In this document: one piece after another, positions 1-6,968 of the stretch
Layout: each line of letters begins with the position of its first letter
How positions within the stretch are numbered: the first letter of the stretch is position 1
DNA from: Bacillota bacterium
Lineage (GTDB): Bacteria > Bacillota_I > Bacilli_A > ML615J-28 > CAG-698
Assembly (NCBI GenBank): GCA_023410025.1
Contig: JAEYQM010000053.1
Span: 1 to 23,829, forward strand
Reading direction: 5' to 3'
DNA: 23,829 nt
The notes under the pieces: model-generated
Told to the model about the DNA's origin: nothing
Seen by the model: only the letters and a program-made list of their open reading frames with translations
The model's database searches: none
Translations under genes and position numbers: made by a program

Positions 1-852
1 AACTTTAAAGGAAATGAATACTTGTTTGTAAGAGATTTAACAGGTAATATTGAAAAAATTATTGACATTAATGGTGTAACTATGTTAGAATACAAATACA
101 CAGCATTTGGTACACCAATAAGTAATATTTCAAATTGTGAAGATATTGTTAAAGATATATTTGAAAACAATATTTATATTTACAAAGGATATTGTTATGA
201 TGTTGAAACTCAACTTTATTGGGTATCCTCACGTTACTATTCGCCTGAATTATGTAGATGGATTTCGCCAGATTCAATCGAATATTTAGATCCTGAATCA
301 ATTAATGGATTGAACTTATATGCGTACTGTGGAAATGATCCAGTCAATAAGTATGATCCTTCAGGACATATAGCAATTAGTGTAATAATTGGCATAATTA
401 TTGGTGTAGTTGCTTTAGCGGCAACTGCTAATGATATTTATCAAATCGCAAGTCTAAATGTATATGTGGATATAAATAAAACAAATAGTGAAAATGTTCA
501 TATTGAAAATTCATATAAAATTTTAACTCCTTGGATGAGATATGGGTATAGTTTCTATTTGAATCATATTAATCCTAATACTAAAGACGTTATTCAAGGA
601 AGTACAGCTGGGGTTCAATTTGAATGGGAATTACATAATTATGCTGCGTGGTTAGGAATTGGTGGAGATTCAGCAAAACATCTTGATGTTGGAAAATCAA
701 TATTCGCCGATGGAAAAACTCATCCATTAATGGATGAACATGGAAATATAACAGCAACCGGGGTAATGTCACTAGGAATGAGGATTGTTTATATTTTGTC
801 GGGTAACCCTATATATTACATTTGGGATTTAATTGTGAATGGAGGATTCTAA
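1..852 (+). CDS. RHS repeat-associated core protein, C-terminal end (5' truncated by window)
   Basis: The reading frame is open from base 1, so the annotated start lies outside the window; the TTG at 22 is not a real start. The first ~115 codons are the end of an RHS core: a VRDLTGNI strand repeat, then a YDVET..YWVSSRYYSPELCRWISPD-type segment, and the signature ending in NDPVNKYDPSG. RHS proteins build a shell around a variable C-terminal toxin; the core boundary at about residue 122 is where the tip begins. The tip has a hydrophobic stretch right after the core (IAISVIIGIIIGVVALAA) and a domain with EWELHNYAAW and HLDVGKSIFADGKTHP. I do not recognise a catalytic motif, so the toxin activity is unknown. 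It stops 1 nt before a lipoprotein gene. The RHS assignment is firm; the toxin role is inferred from the family. Confidence 0.9.
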   Translation, partial: NFKGNEYLFVRDLTGNIEKIIDINGVTMLEYKYTAFGTPISNISNCEDIVKDIFENNIYIYKGYCYDVETQLYWVSSRYYSPELCRWISPDSIEYLDPESINGLNLYAYCGNDPVNKYDPSGHIAISVIIGIIIGVVALAATANDIYQIASLNVYVDINKTNSENVHIENSYKILTPWMRYGYSFYLNHINPNTKDVIQGSTAGVQFEWELHNYAAWLGIGGDSAKHLDVGKSIFADGKTHPLMDEHGNITATGVMSLGMRIVYILSGNPIYYIWDLIVNGGF

Positions 853-853
853 A

Positions 854-1711
854 ATGAAGAAAATATGTTTACTATTCTTAACAATATTAACCTTACTATT
901 ATCTTCTTGTGTACAAGATACTACTCAAATAGCAAAAGATGAGTTTTCAAAATATTATGACGGAAAAGATGAAGTTGTTTTAAATATTGAAGATAAACTT
1001 TATTTTGAAAATTTCATAATAAATTTAAGTGACTTAGTAAAAGGTAATGAATTTAATAATGGATTAATTATAAATCAAGATAAATTCTTTTTCTCTACTT
1101 CTAAAGAAAACTCAATGTTTAATTCCACATTAAATATTTATGAATCTAATTTGCAAGGAACAGACATTAAAACAATATATACAAAAGATGGGTTTAAAAC
1201 ACATCCATGGTCGTATGCATTTGATGGTGTGTTTTATGTAGAACATTATTCTAATAATGCTTTTGATTCAGAAAGTAAATTAATTGATAAATATACAATT
1301 TCAACCAAAGTATATGAAAACGTTGCTAGTGGTAAAGATCGTAATTTATCTGATTATGTACCAAAGGAAGAACAAAGCAGATATAGTATTGAAGTAATAG
1401 AAAACATATCACCTCAAGAACATGGGAAATTTATTATTACTGATTTAGAAACTGGAATAGTAAAAATTATTGATGATGATTATTTAAATGATACAATATT
1501 TATTGAGTCGATGGAAAGATTCAATTATTCTCCTAAAAGAGTTGATATTTCTAACGGACACATTTTATTAACATATGGAATAGGTGCGGGAAATGGATGG
1601 AACTACCCACATTTGATTTTTGAGTATGATTTTGATTCAAATAAACTAGAATACAAATTACTAGCATTCCCATTTGACAGTGTGCCTATAGAGATTATCT
1701 ATATTGGTTAA
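854..1711 (+). CDS. Lipoprotein downstream of RHS tip; candidate immunity protein
   Basis: Encodes 285 residues. I chose the ATG at 854 over the in-frame ATG at 839 because GGAGG at 841-845 sits correctly upstream and the protein then begins MKKICLLFLTILTLLLSSC, a clean lipoprotein signal with lipobox LSSC. The mature part is hydrophilic and beta-rich, with segments such as DKFFFSTSKEN and GVFYVEHYSNN that resemble strands of a propeller-like fold, though I cannot assign a family. It should be tethered to the outer face of the cell membrane. Its start lies 1 nt after the RHS stop, so the two are translationally linked. In polymorphic toxin loci the gene directly after the toxin tip usually encodes immunity, so this is the leading candidate by position only. 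An ordinary surface lipoprotein remains possible. Confidence 0.8.
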   Translation: MKKICLLFLTILTLLLSSCVQDTTQIAKDEFSKYYDGKDEVVLNIEDKLYFENFIINLSDLVKGNEFNNGLIINQDKFFFSTSKENSMFNSTLNIYESNLQGTDIKTIYTKDGFKTHPWSYAFDGVFYVEHYSNNAFDSESKLIDKYTISTKVYENVASGKDRNLSDYVPKEEQSRYSIEVIENISPQEHGKFIITDLETGIVKIIDDDYLNDTIFIESMERFNYSPKRVDISNGHILLTYGIGAGNGWNYPHLIFEYDFDSNKLEYKLLAFPFDSVPIEIIYIG

Positions 1712-1738
1712 AAAGTCAATATTTTAGAAAGAGCATAA

Positions 1739-1767
1739 GGAGAATATTATTTAATAATATTTCTCCA
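1739..1767 (+). terminator. Hairpin after the lipoprotein gene
   Basis: GGAGAATATTA pairs with TAATATTTCTCC across a short AT loop with a single bulge. There is no following T-run, so termination is doubtful. It could equally be an RNA processing structure or mark the junction where the displaced RHS tip begins. Confidence 0.4.
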
Positions 1768-1768
1768 A

Positions 1769-2497
1769 GTGCTTAGCATATGCAAATTGGATACCAATTT
1801 CATGACTAACATATTATTAAGATATGGTTATTATGAGGATACTCGTAATAGCCCTGTCGAGACGTCATTATTTTGGATATCCTCAAGGTATTATTCACCC
1901 GAATTATGTAGATTTATAAGTCCTGATTTGGTGGAATATTTGACTCCTGAAAGCATCAATGGATTGAATTTATACTGTTATTGCTTTAATAATCCAATCA
2001 TGTATAAAGACAGTAGTGGTCATTATCCAGAATGGATAGGCATTTTAGGTTCAACTACTGAAAATGTTTTAAATTTCACTGAAACGTTATTAAATACAGT
2101 TTTAATGCCAACATCATTAACAATGCAGCAAGCAAAAACTTTAGCAAGAAAAAGTGGTCATTTCTATTCTGCAAGACACTTTATTAGAGGTCGTGAAGAT
2201 GATATAGCTAGAACCTTGAAGTTATCGAAAAATATTTCAAGAGCAGCAAATGTTATTGGCGGAGCTCTATTTTTAATGGATGTTGCTACAACCTGGTATA
2301 CAAATTATAATAGTGGTAGTGATACATGGGTAACTGATTCTTTAACTGATACGCTAATTGACGGAGTTATTTTGGCAGTTGGATGTTGGGGACCATATGG
2401 ATGGATTGCAGCACTTATATTGTCTGGAGCGAAATATATTATTGAAAAATACTACATGGATAGAAGATTTGAAGGATTTTACAGCAAAAAATTATAA
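1769..2497 (+). CDS. Displaced RHS tip (orphan rhsCT), module 1
   Basis: The 242-codon frame begins at a GTG with no recognisable ribosome binding site; an ATG lies at 1802. Residues ~18-80 are the last part of an RHS core (SSRYYSPELCR, PESINGLNLY, FNNPI, then DSSGHYP), without the rest of the shell. This is the layout of orphan rhs tips, which lie downstream of a complete rhs gene and can be swapped in by recombination in the core. The C-terminal domain contains AKTLARKSGHFYSARHF, a hydrophobic ALFLMDVAT stretch, SGSDTWVTDSLTDTLIDGVI and a final hydrophobic helix (PYGWIAALILSGAKYII). The same pattern occurs in the tip at 5435-6105, so it is a real domain family. The hydrophobic segments suggest a membrane-active effector, but that is inference. 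Whether it is translated on its own is uncertain. Confidence 0.75.
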   Translation: MLSICKLDTNFMTNILLRYGYYEDTRNSPVETSLFWISSRYYSPELCRFISPDLVEYLTPESINGLNLYCYCFNNPIMYKDSSGHYPEWIGILGSTTENVLNFTETLLNTVLMPTSLTMQQAKTLARKSGHFYSARHFIRGREDDIARTLKLSKNISRAANVIGGALFLMDVATTWYTNYNSGSDTWVTDSLTDTLIDGVILAVGCWGPYGWIAALILSGAKYIIEKYYMDRRFEGFYSKKL

Positions 2498-2576
2498 ACC
2501 GATTTTTTTAGGCGCAATAGGAGTAAAATAGAATGAAAGATTTTTTCAAGTTTGATGACAAAGAATAGTTTCGATA

Positions 2577-3062
2577 ATGTTTTTATTTTTAAATATATTT
2601 TTATTATTTTTGTCTATTTATGCTATAGAGGTATTTGAAGTATTATTTGTACTCATAATATCATTAATTGGTACTATAATATGTATGCTTTTTACGTTTT
2701 ATGAAGGGATCCACTTTAATTATAAAAAAGAAAAAATAATTATAGTTAAGGGAATGATGATTAAATCTATTAATATGAAAGATGTTAAATATTTTAGTTT
2801 AGAAGAAATAAAAAAGGCTAAAAAAGGAAATCTTACACAAAAGTTAGTTGATACATATGATCAAGTTAATATACCTTCTAAATATGTTTATAATAATGGG
2901 AAAGTTTTTAATATAGTATTTTATATGAAAAACATTGGAAATATAAAAGTGTATTATGGTTGGCTTTATAGAACTAGATCAATTGAAAGAATTAATAATC
3001 AAATTGAAGAATTTAAAAAAATAAAAGAGAATTTTATGAAATATAAAAATAACAAATTATAA
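2577..3062 (+). CDS. Two-helix membrane protein, candidate immunity protein of module 1 (5' end frameshifted)
   Basis: 161 codons from ATG 2577. Two membrane helices fill residues ~1-45, followed by a charged domain with KKAKKGNL, YVYNNGKVFNIVF and YYGWLYRTRSI. All three motifs recur in the protein at 6127-6654, which also follows a homologous RHS tip; the pairing suggests cognate immunity. ATG 2577 has no ribosome binding site. A better start is ATG 2533, preceded by AGGAG at 2519-2523, giving MKDFFKFDDKE before a TAG. That resembles the paralogue's MKRFRYDYNY start, and the downstream frame continues the similarity, so a 1-nt loss around 2555-2565 has probably broken the gene. The cytoplasmic part could be a PH-like beta domain (weak guess). 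The function is not established. Confidence 0.65.
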   Translation: MFLFLNIFLLFLSIYAIEVFEVLFVLIISLIGTIICMLFTFYEGIHFNYKKEKIIIVKGMMIKSINMKDVKYFSLEEIKKAKKGNLTQKLVDTYDQVNIPSKYVYNNGKVFNIVFYMKNIGNIKVYYGWLYRTRSIERINNQIEEFKKIKENFMKYKNNKL

Positions 3063-3086
3063 TAAACAAACATCACTTTTAACATT

Positions 3087-3125
3087 AAGGGTGAAACTGA
3101 TAATCTCAGTTTCATCCTTTCTTAC
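3087..3125 (+). terminator. Rho-independent terminator of module 1
   Basis: AAGGGTGAAACTGA (3087-3100) pairs with TCAGTTTCATCCTT (3106-3119) with one G-T wobble and a 5-nt loop, followed by TTTCTT. It ends the tip and membrane-protein unit. Confidence 0.8.
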
Positions 3126-3135
3126 ATTTAGTGGA

Positions 3136-3211
3136 CAAGAAGCGAAACCTGGGTATCCCAGTTCTAGCAACAGTCGAAAATGCAACTTGTTGCATTTTCC
3201 TTATCCTGCCT
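3136..3211 (+). repeat. Structured repeat, copy 1 (after module 1)
   Basis: Starts CAAGAAGCGAAA and ends TTATCCTGCCT. It contains a tight hairpin CTGGGTATCCCAG (3149-3161) and a second, 10-bp perfect stem (3177-3198) with a two-base loop. Copy 2 at 6811-6891 has the same ends, the identical first hairpin at the same offset of 13 nt, and a hairpin of different sequence at the second position. Both copies lie just after the terminator of a tip and membrane-protein module, in the same orientation. Type unknown: REP-like element, MITE, recombination site or RNA. Confidence 0.75.
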
Positions 3212-3323
3212 ATAAAATATACAAATTTGCAACACTTTTATAGTTCAGTGGCAGAGTATAATCTCTTGAATTATTTAATTAATTTTGCTATTATATAGAT
3301 ATAAATGTGGAGGAGGTATCAAT

Positions 3324-3749
3324 TTGTCATATACAACTGAAGGTGAAAACTATCGTAAATATGGTATAGTAATAATCGAAAGTTATGATAAAACACTAGG
3401 ATATATAGTATATGAATACAGAAAACCAACAATTAAAGAAAGATAAGAAATAATATTAAACTATATAATACAAAACAATAATGAACCAATTGATTTAATA
3501 TATTTATCAAATAAACTTTGTGTTAGCAAAAGAACTATTCAAAAAGATATTAAAGTATTACAAAGTAATAATTTAATAGAAGTAATTCCTAATTTTACAC
3601 AAGGATGTCAAAGAAGAAAAATAATTAAATATATTGGTCCACAAAGAAATATTAATGGACAAGAATTAACTTTAGAATTATTATATGATTTAGATAATCT
3701 AATTATAAAAATGACTTCAGTGAAAATACTTGCGCATAATCAAAAATAA
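3324..3749 (+). pseudogene. HTH DNA-binding protein, interrupted by an in-frame TAA
   Basis: A strong ribosome binding site (GGAGGAGGT, 3309-3317) precedes TTG 3324. The frame runs 40 codons (start MSYTTEGENYRKYG) to TAA at 3444-3446, then continues in the same frame for 100 more codons to TAA 3747-3749. The second part has a typical winged-helix pattern: EIILNYIIQNNNEPIDLIYL then SNKLCVSKRTIQKDIKVLQ, as in HTH_11/DeoR-type regulators. A CAA-to-TAA change in one original gene explains this best (expected KPTIKER-Q-EIIL). Alternatively two short proteins are made, but the second part has no start or ribosome site of its own. It lies next to the AlbA/HATPase gene and may once have regulated it. 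Confidence 0.65.
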
Positions 3750-3828
3750 TTAAATATTTTACTTGCGTATAATTAATAGAAAATCAATAAAAGAAAATAT
3801 TTTCGCAATTTATTTTCTTAAAAAAATC

Positions 3829-3864
3829 AATATTTTCTTAATTTAGAAATATTTTCTTAATTTA
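3829..3864 (+). repeat. Two tandem copies of a 17-bp AT-rich direct repeat upstream of a promoter
   Basis: AATATTTTCTTAATTTA occurs at 3829-3845 and again at 3848-3864, a period of 19 bp, with a related TTATTTTCTTAAA at about 3810. The second copy abuts the -35 box. It could be an operator pair or an UP element. Confidence 0.6.
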
Positions 3865-3893
3865 TTGATATTTTATCGTTTTTGTATTATAAT
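3865..3893 (+). promoter_or_regulatory. Near-consensus sigma-A promoter of the AlbA/HATPase gene
   Basis: TTGATA (3865-3870), a 17-bp spacer, and TATAAT (3888-3893). The predicted transcript start near 3900 rules out the in-frame ATT at 3865 as the translation start and supports ATG 3913. Confidence 0.75.
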
Positions 3894-3912
3894 AAAAGTA
3901 GAAAAGGATTTG

Positions 3913-5358
3913 ATGAGTATGCAAAAAAAAGAATTAATTAATTTAATAGAAGATATTATTTCTTTAAAAACTGAAACAAATAATATCGAATTCAAAAAAG
4001 CTAAAGAGGGAATACCTGAAAATTTATATGACACTTTTTCTAGTTTTTCAAATACATTAGGAGGTATTATAATTTTTGGTATTGATGAAAAAAATAACTA
4101 TGAAGTTTGTGGCATAAGCAATCCTGATATTTTGCAAAAGAAAATAGCAGAACAATCATTAATGATGGAACCGAAAATTAGACCAATAATAACTATATGT
4201 GAATATAAAGAAAAAATTATTGCTTCGGCTGAAATTCCTGAATTAGATGTATTTAGTAAACCATGTTATTATTCTGGAAAAGGTAAAATGAAAGGATCAT
4301 ATATAAGAGTTGGTGATGGTGATTTTCCAATGACAGATTATGAAATTTATAGTTTTGATGCATTCAAGTATAAAACAGAAGACGAGCTTCGTAGTAAAGA
4401 AAGAATTGAATTAGATGTTTTTAACGAAATATCTATAAATTCATTTTTGGATAAAATTATTTCTTTAAAACCAAATTTGATTAATTTAGATAAAAACACT
4501 ATATTAAAAATGAACGGAATAGTTGATAAAAATTATTATCCCACAGTGTGTGGAATAATGAATTTTGGTAAGTATCCTCAAATATTTTCACCTAATTTAG
4601 ACATTGTTGCTGTTAGATGCTCAACTAGTGATTATGGTATTGAGAATGATGAGGGTATTAGATTTTTAGATAATAAAAGATTAGATGGGACAATAAGTGA
4701 AATGTTAAAATTAGCGATTTCCTTTGTTGTTAACAATATAAAAAAGGCTACAAGAATTAATGAAAGTGGAGTTAGAGAAGATATATTAGAATATCCAATT
4801 AAAGCAATAAGAGAAATAATATTAAATGCATTAATTCATAGAGATTATAGTATTCATACTGAAAATGAACCTATTAGATTAACTATTTTTGATGATAGAA
4901 TAGAAATATCTAATCCTGGTGGTTTGTATGGAAGACTTTCTCTTGATGATTTAGGAAAAGTACATTCCGATATTAGAAATCCATTTATTGCTTCAGTATT
5001 AGAAACATTAGAAATAACAGAAAATAGATATTCTGGAATTCCTACTATTTATGCTGAGATGAAGAAAGCTGGATTAATAGAACCAAAATTTGAAAATGAG
5101 AGAGGCAAATTTAAAGTTACATTATATAATTTAAAAAAAGAAAATATTGTTAATGATGATTTTATTACGAAAATAAAAATGTATTGTAAAATCCCAAGAA
5201 CTAAAGAGTCTTTAGCTAAATATTTTGGATATGACGGAAAACATCCAGCATATTTTATTAATGCATATGTAATACCATTAATTGAAAAAGGTATTCTTGC
5301 TTATTCTATACCAAATAAACCAAAAAGTAAAAATCAAAAAATATATACTGTTGAATAA
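3913..5358 (+). CDS. Schlafen-AlbA_2 domain protein with HATPase_c_4-like domain
   Basis: 481 residues from ATG 3913, with AAAAGG just upstream; a second ATG at 3919 is possible. Residues ~10-130 form a Schlafen AlbA_2 domain: IEFKKAKEG..ENLYDTFSSFSNTLGGIIIFGIDE and later YIRVGDGDFPM. Residues ~295-400 match the ATPase-like part of this family (REIILNALIHRDY, then DRIEISNPGGLYG, DIRNPFIASVLETL). The C-terminal ~70 residues look like a winged-helix region. Members are usually annotated as ATP-binding or putative DNA-binding proteins; they are common in accessory DNA and some have been linked to regulation or phage defence, but no function can be read here. The gene is monocistronic, has a strong promoter, and sits between two RHS tip modules beside a broken HTH gene. 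No immediate terminator is obvious downstream. Confidence 0.85.
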   Translation: MSMQKKELINLIEDIISLKTETNNIEFKKAKEGIPENLYDTFSSFSNTLGGIIIFGIDEKNNYEVCGISNPDILQKKIAEQSLMMEPKIRPIITICEYKEKIIASAEIPELDVFSKPCYYSGKGKMKGSYIRVGDGDFPMTDYEIYSFDAFKYKTEDELRSKERIELDVFNEISINSFLDKIISLKPNLINLDKNTILKMNGIVDKNYYPTVCGIMNFGKYPQIFSPNLDIVAVRCSTSDYGIENDEGIRFLDNKRLDGTISEMLKLAISFVVNNIKKATRINESGVREDILEYPIKAIREIILNALIHRDYSIHTENEPIRLTIFDDRIEISNPGGLYGRLSLDDLGKVHSDIRNPFIASVLETLEITENRYSGIPTIYAEMKKAGLIEPKFENERGKFKVTLYNLKKENIVNDDFITKIKMYCKIPRTKESLAKYFGYDGKHPAYFINAYVIPLIEKGILAYSIPNKPKSKNQKIYTVE

Positions 5359-5434
5359 TTGCCCAAATAGTGTCTATCCAATTAAAGATTTAATTTTATT
5401 AATATAATGGATAAATAAGACTAAGGATAATCAA

Positions 5435-6105
5435 GAATATGATGTCGAAACCAACCTATTTCTAGTATCCTCACGCTATTATTCACCGGAGTTATGTCGT
5501 TGGATTTAACCAGATGATATTGAATATTTAGATCCTGAAAGTATCAATGGATTAAATTTATACCGCTATTGTTAAAACAATCCGATAATGTTTAAAGATT
5601 CCGCTGGGAATTTTCCTGTTGCTATTGAAGCAATAACAAAATATTTAGAGGGTCAATAGAATTATATAGTGCCATTCTAAAACATTCGGTAAAAGTGATG
5701 AAAAATGCTCCCAAAATAAGTATGGAAATGGCGAAGAAAATGGCACGTAGAGGTGGCCATATTCAAAGTGCTAGACAAATAATGAATAATCCACAAAAAC
5801 TTATGAATTTTACTAACAATACAATAGATGATTTAACCAACATTAGTAAAAAGTTAGGCAAAGTTTTATTAGTTGCTGACATTGCTTGGACTCTAGGGGA
5901 GAACATATTAAGTGGAGAAGAGAGCTGGTTTACAGATAGCCTTATTGATGTTGTTATAAGTGTTGTTATATCTTTTTTACCAGGCGGTTTTTTAGTTTTA
6001 TTGACAGCTACTGCACTTACATTAATTTTTGAAGATGAAATTGAAACATTTAAAGATAATTTTTATGAAGGATGGAATAATTTTTGGAGTTTTTCTTGGA
6101 TTTAA
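5435..6105 (+). pseudogene. Displaced RHS tip, module 2, with broken core and intact C-terminal domain
   Basis: From about 5435 one frame reads EYDVETNLFLVSSRYYSP, ELCRWI, stop, PDDIEYLDPESINGLNLYRYC, stop, NNPIMFKDSAGNFP: the RHS core end with TAA at 5507-5509 and 5573-5575. Between about 5600 and 5655 the homology shifts to the next frame, which is open through GSIELYSAILKHSVKVMKNAPKIS and on to the stop at 6103-6105. The C-terminal domain matches module 1 (AKKMARRGGHIQSARQI versus AKTLARKSGHFYSARHF; SGEESWFTDSLIDVVISVVI versus SGSDTWVTDSLTDTLIDGVI) and ends in hydrophobic helices. The piece from GTG 5695 or ATG 5698 (136 codons) is uninterrupted but has no convincing ribosome site. It is probably an inactive or silent tip cassette. 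Confidence 0.75.
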
Positions 6106-6126
6106 AATGATTAAGGAGTGATAAAA

Positions 6127-6654
6127 ATGAAGAGATTTAGGTATGATTATAATTATAGGATGTTAATAGTTAATATATTAACATCATTATTATTTCTAGT
6201 AATATTTGTAGCTTCATATAATAAAGGTATAATTGTTTTTTGTTTTATCGGATTCACTTTCTTATATTGTTTATTTAATACAATTGTTTTTATATTTAAT
6301 CAGGGAATTACTATAACTAAGAAAAATATAATAATAGTTGATTTTTTTTGGTTTACTAAAATTAATGTAAATGATTTAAAGTGGGCTCAAATCAAAGAGT
6401 TAAAAAAAGAAAAAAAAGGAAATTTATATGGCTTCTTTCATGAATTTTATCATCCAAACACTTATATGTTTAAGTCTGATTATATTTATAACAACGGAAG
6501 AGTATTTAAGGTGATTTTTCATTTAAAAGATGGAACCATTAGAGACACTTATTTTGGTTGGATGTATAAAGAAAAAAGTATATTAAAAGTCAAGAAAACT
6601 ATAAAAAAATTGGAAGATTGTATTAATTATCTTAATTTAATATCAAAAAAATAG
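6127..6654 (+). CDS. Two-helix membrane protein, candidate immunity protein of module 2
   Basis: 175 residues from ATG 6127, with AAGGAG at 6113-6118 placed correctly; the GTG at 6118 is part of that site. Two membrane helices lie at about residues 12-32 and 38-60, then a charged domain with KKEKKGNLYG, YIYNNGRVFKVIF and YFGWMYKEKSI. These motifs are shared with the protein at 2577-3062, which also follows a homologous RHS tip. The gene starts 21 nt after the tip's stop. Paired conservation behind a variable toxin domain is the usual signature of cognate immunity, and a membrane immunity protein would fit a membrane-active tip. This copy is intact although its toxin partner is broken, as expected if immunity is still needed against kin. 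It has no recognised family name. Confidence 0.75.
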   Translation: MKRFRYDYNYRMLIVNILTSLLFLVIFVASYNKGIIVFCFIGFTFLYCLFNTIVFIFNQGITITKKNIIIVDFFWFTKINVNDLKWAQIKELKKEKKGNLYGFFHEFYHPNTYMFKSDYIYNNGRVFKVIFHLKDGTIRDTYFGWMYKEKSILKVKKTIKKLEDCINYLNLISKK

Positions 6655-6768
6655 ATTAAAAAAATAAGCAAATTTATAGAAGAAATGTCACATAGTATTA
6701 ATATATTTGTAGATAATTTAAAAATATAATAGAGATACATATATAGCTAAACTTTATCTAGCAATAAG

Positions 6769-6808
6769 AGCAGGTATACTGTAATCGGTATATCTGCTTT
6801 TTCTTTTA
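6769..6808 (+). terminator. Rho-independent terminator of module 2
   Basis: AGCAGGTATAC (6769-6779) pairs with GTATATCTGCT (6788-6798) with one wobble, followed by TTTTTCTTTT. Same position relative to the repeat as in module 1. Confidence 0.8.
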
Positions 6809-6810
6809 TA

Positions 6811-6891
6811 CAAGAGGCAAAATCTGGGTATCCCAGTTGCTGCAAGTATTCAAAAATACTAGCGTAGTGTTGTGTTTTTCCTATCCTGCCT
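6811..6891 (+). repeat. Structured repeat, copy 2 (after module 2)
   Basis: Starts CAAGAGGCAAAA, has CTGGGTATCCCAG at 6824-6836, a variable A-rich/T-rich stem at about 6852-6879, and ends CTATCCTGCCT, matching copy 1 at 3136-3211. Its 3' end is also the left arm of a 12-bp perfect inverted repeat: TATCCTGCCTTA at 6882-6893 and TAAGGCAGGATA at 6898-6909. Confidence 0.75.
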
Positions 6892-6909
6892 TATTTATAA
6901 GGCAGGATA
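6882..6909. repeat. 12-bp perfect inverted repeat at the end of structured repeat copy 2
   Basis: TATCCTGCCTTA and TAAGGCAGGATA are separated by TTTA. Copy 1 has the left arm only as far as TATCCTGCCT and lacks the right arm. No T-run follows. Confidence 0.75.
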
Positions 6910-6935
6910 CAACAATTTAATAATTAAATAACGAT

Positions 6936-6968
6936 AGATATGTCATAGAAAGTGGCATATCTTTTTTT
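6936..6968 (+). terminator. Hairpin with T-run
   Basis: AGATATGTC (6936-6944) pairs with GGCATATCT (6954-6962) with one wobble, followed directly by a run of T. No intact gene lies immediately upstream, so it may terminate read-through from the RHS region or a lost gene. Confidence 0.65.

Noticed and set aside
3225..3290. tRNA-like D-arm: TAGTTCAGTGGCAGAGTAT followed by CTTGAAT, resembling the 5' half of a tRNA.
   Set aside because: The following stem does not pair (AATCT versus TATTT), and no TPsiC arm or acceptor partner is present. At best a decayed tRNA remnant, at worst chance.
3444..5575. TAA codons inside otherwise conserved frames (3444, 5507, 5573) as a sign of stop-codon recoding.
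   Set aside because: Most clear genes in the window end in TAA, and the interrupted frames also show a frameshift or lie in accessory, decaying DNA. Ordinary pseudogenisation explains them.
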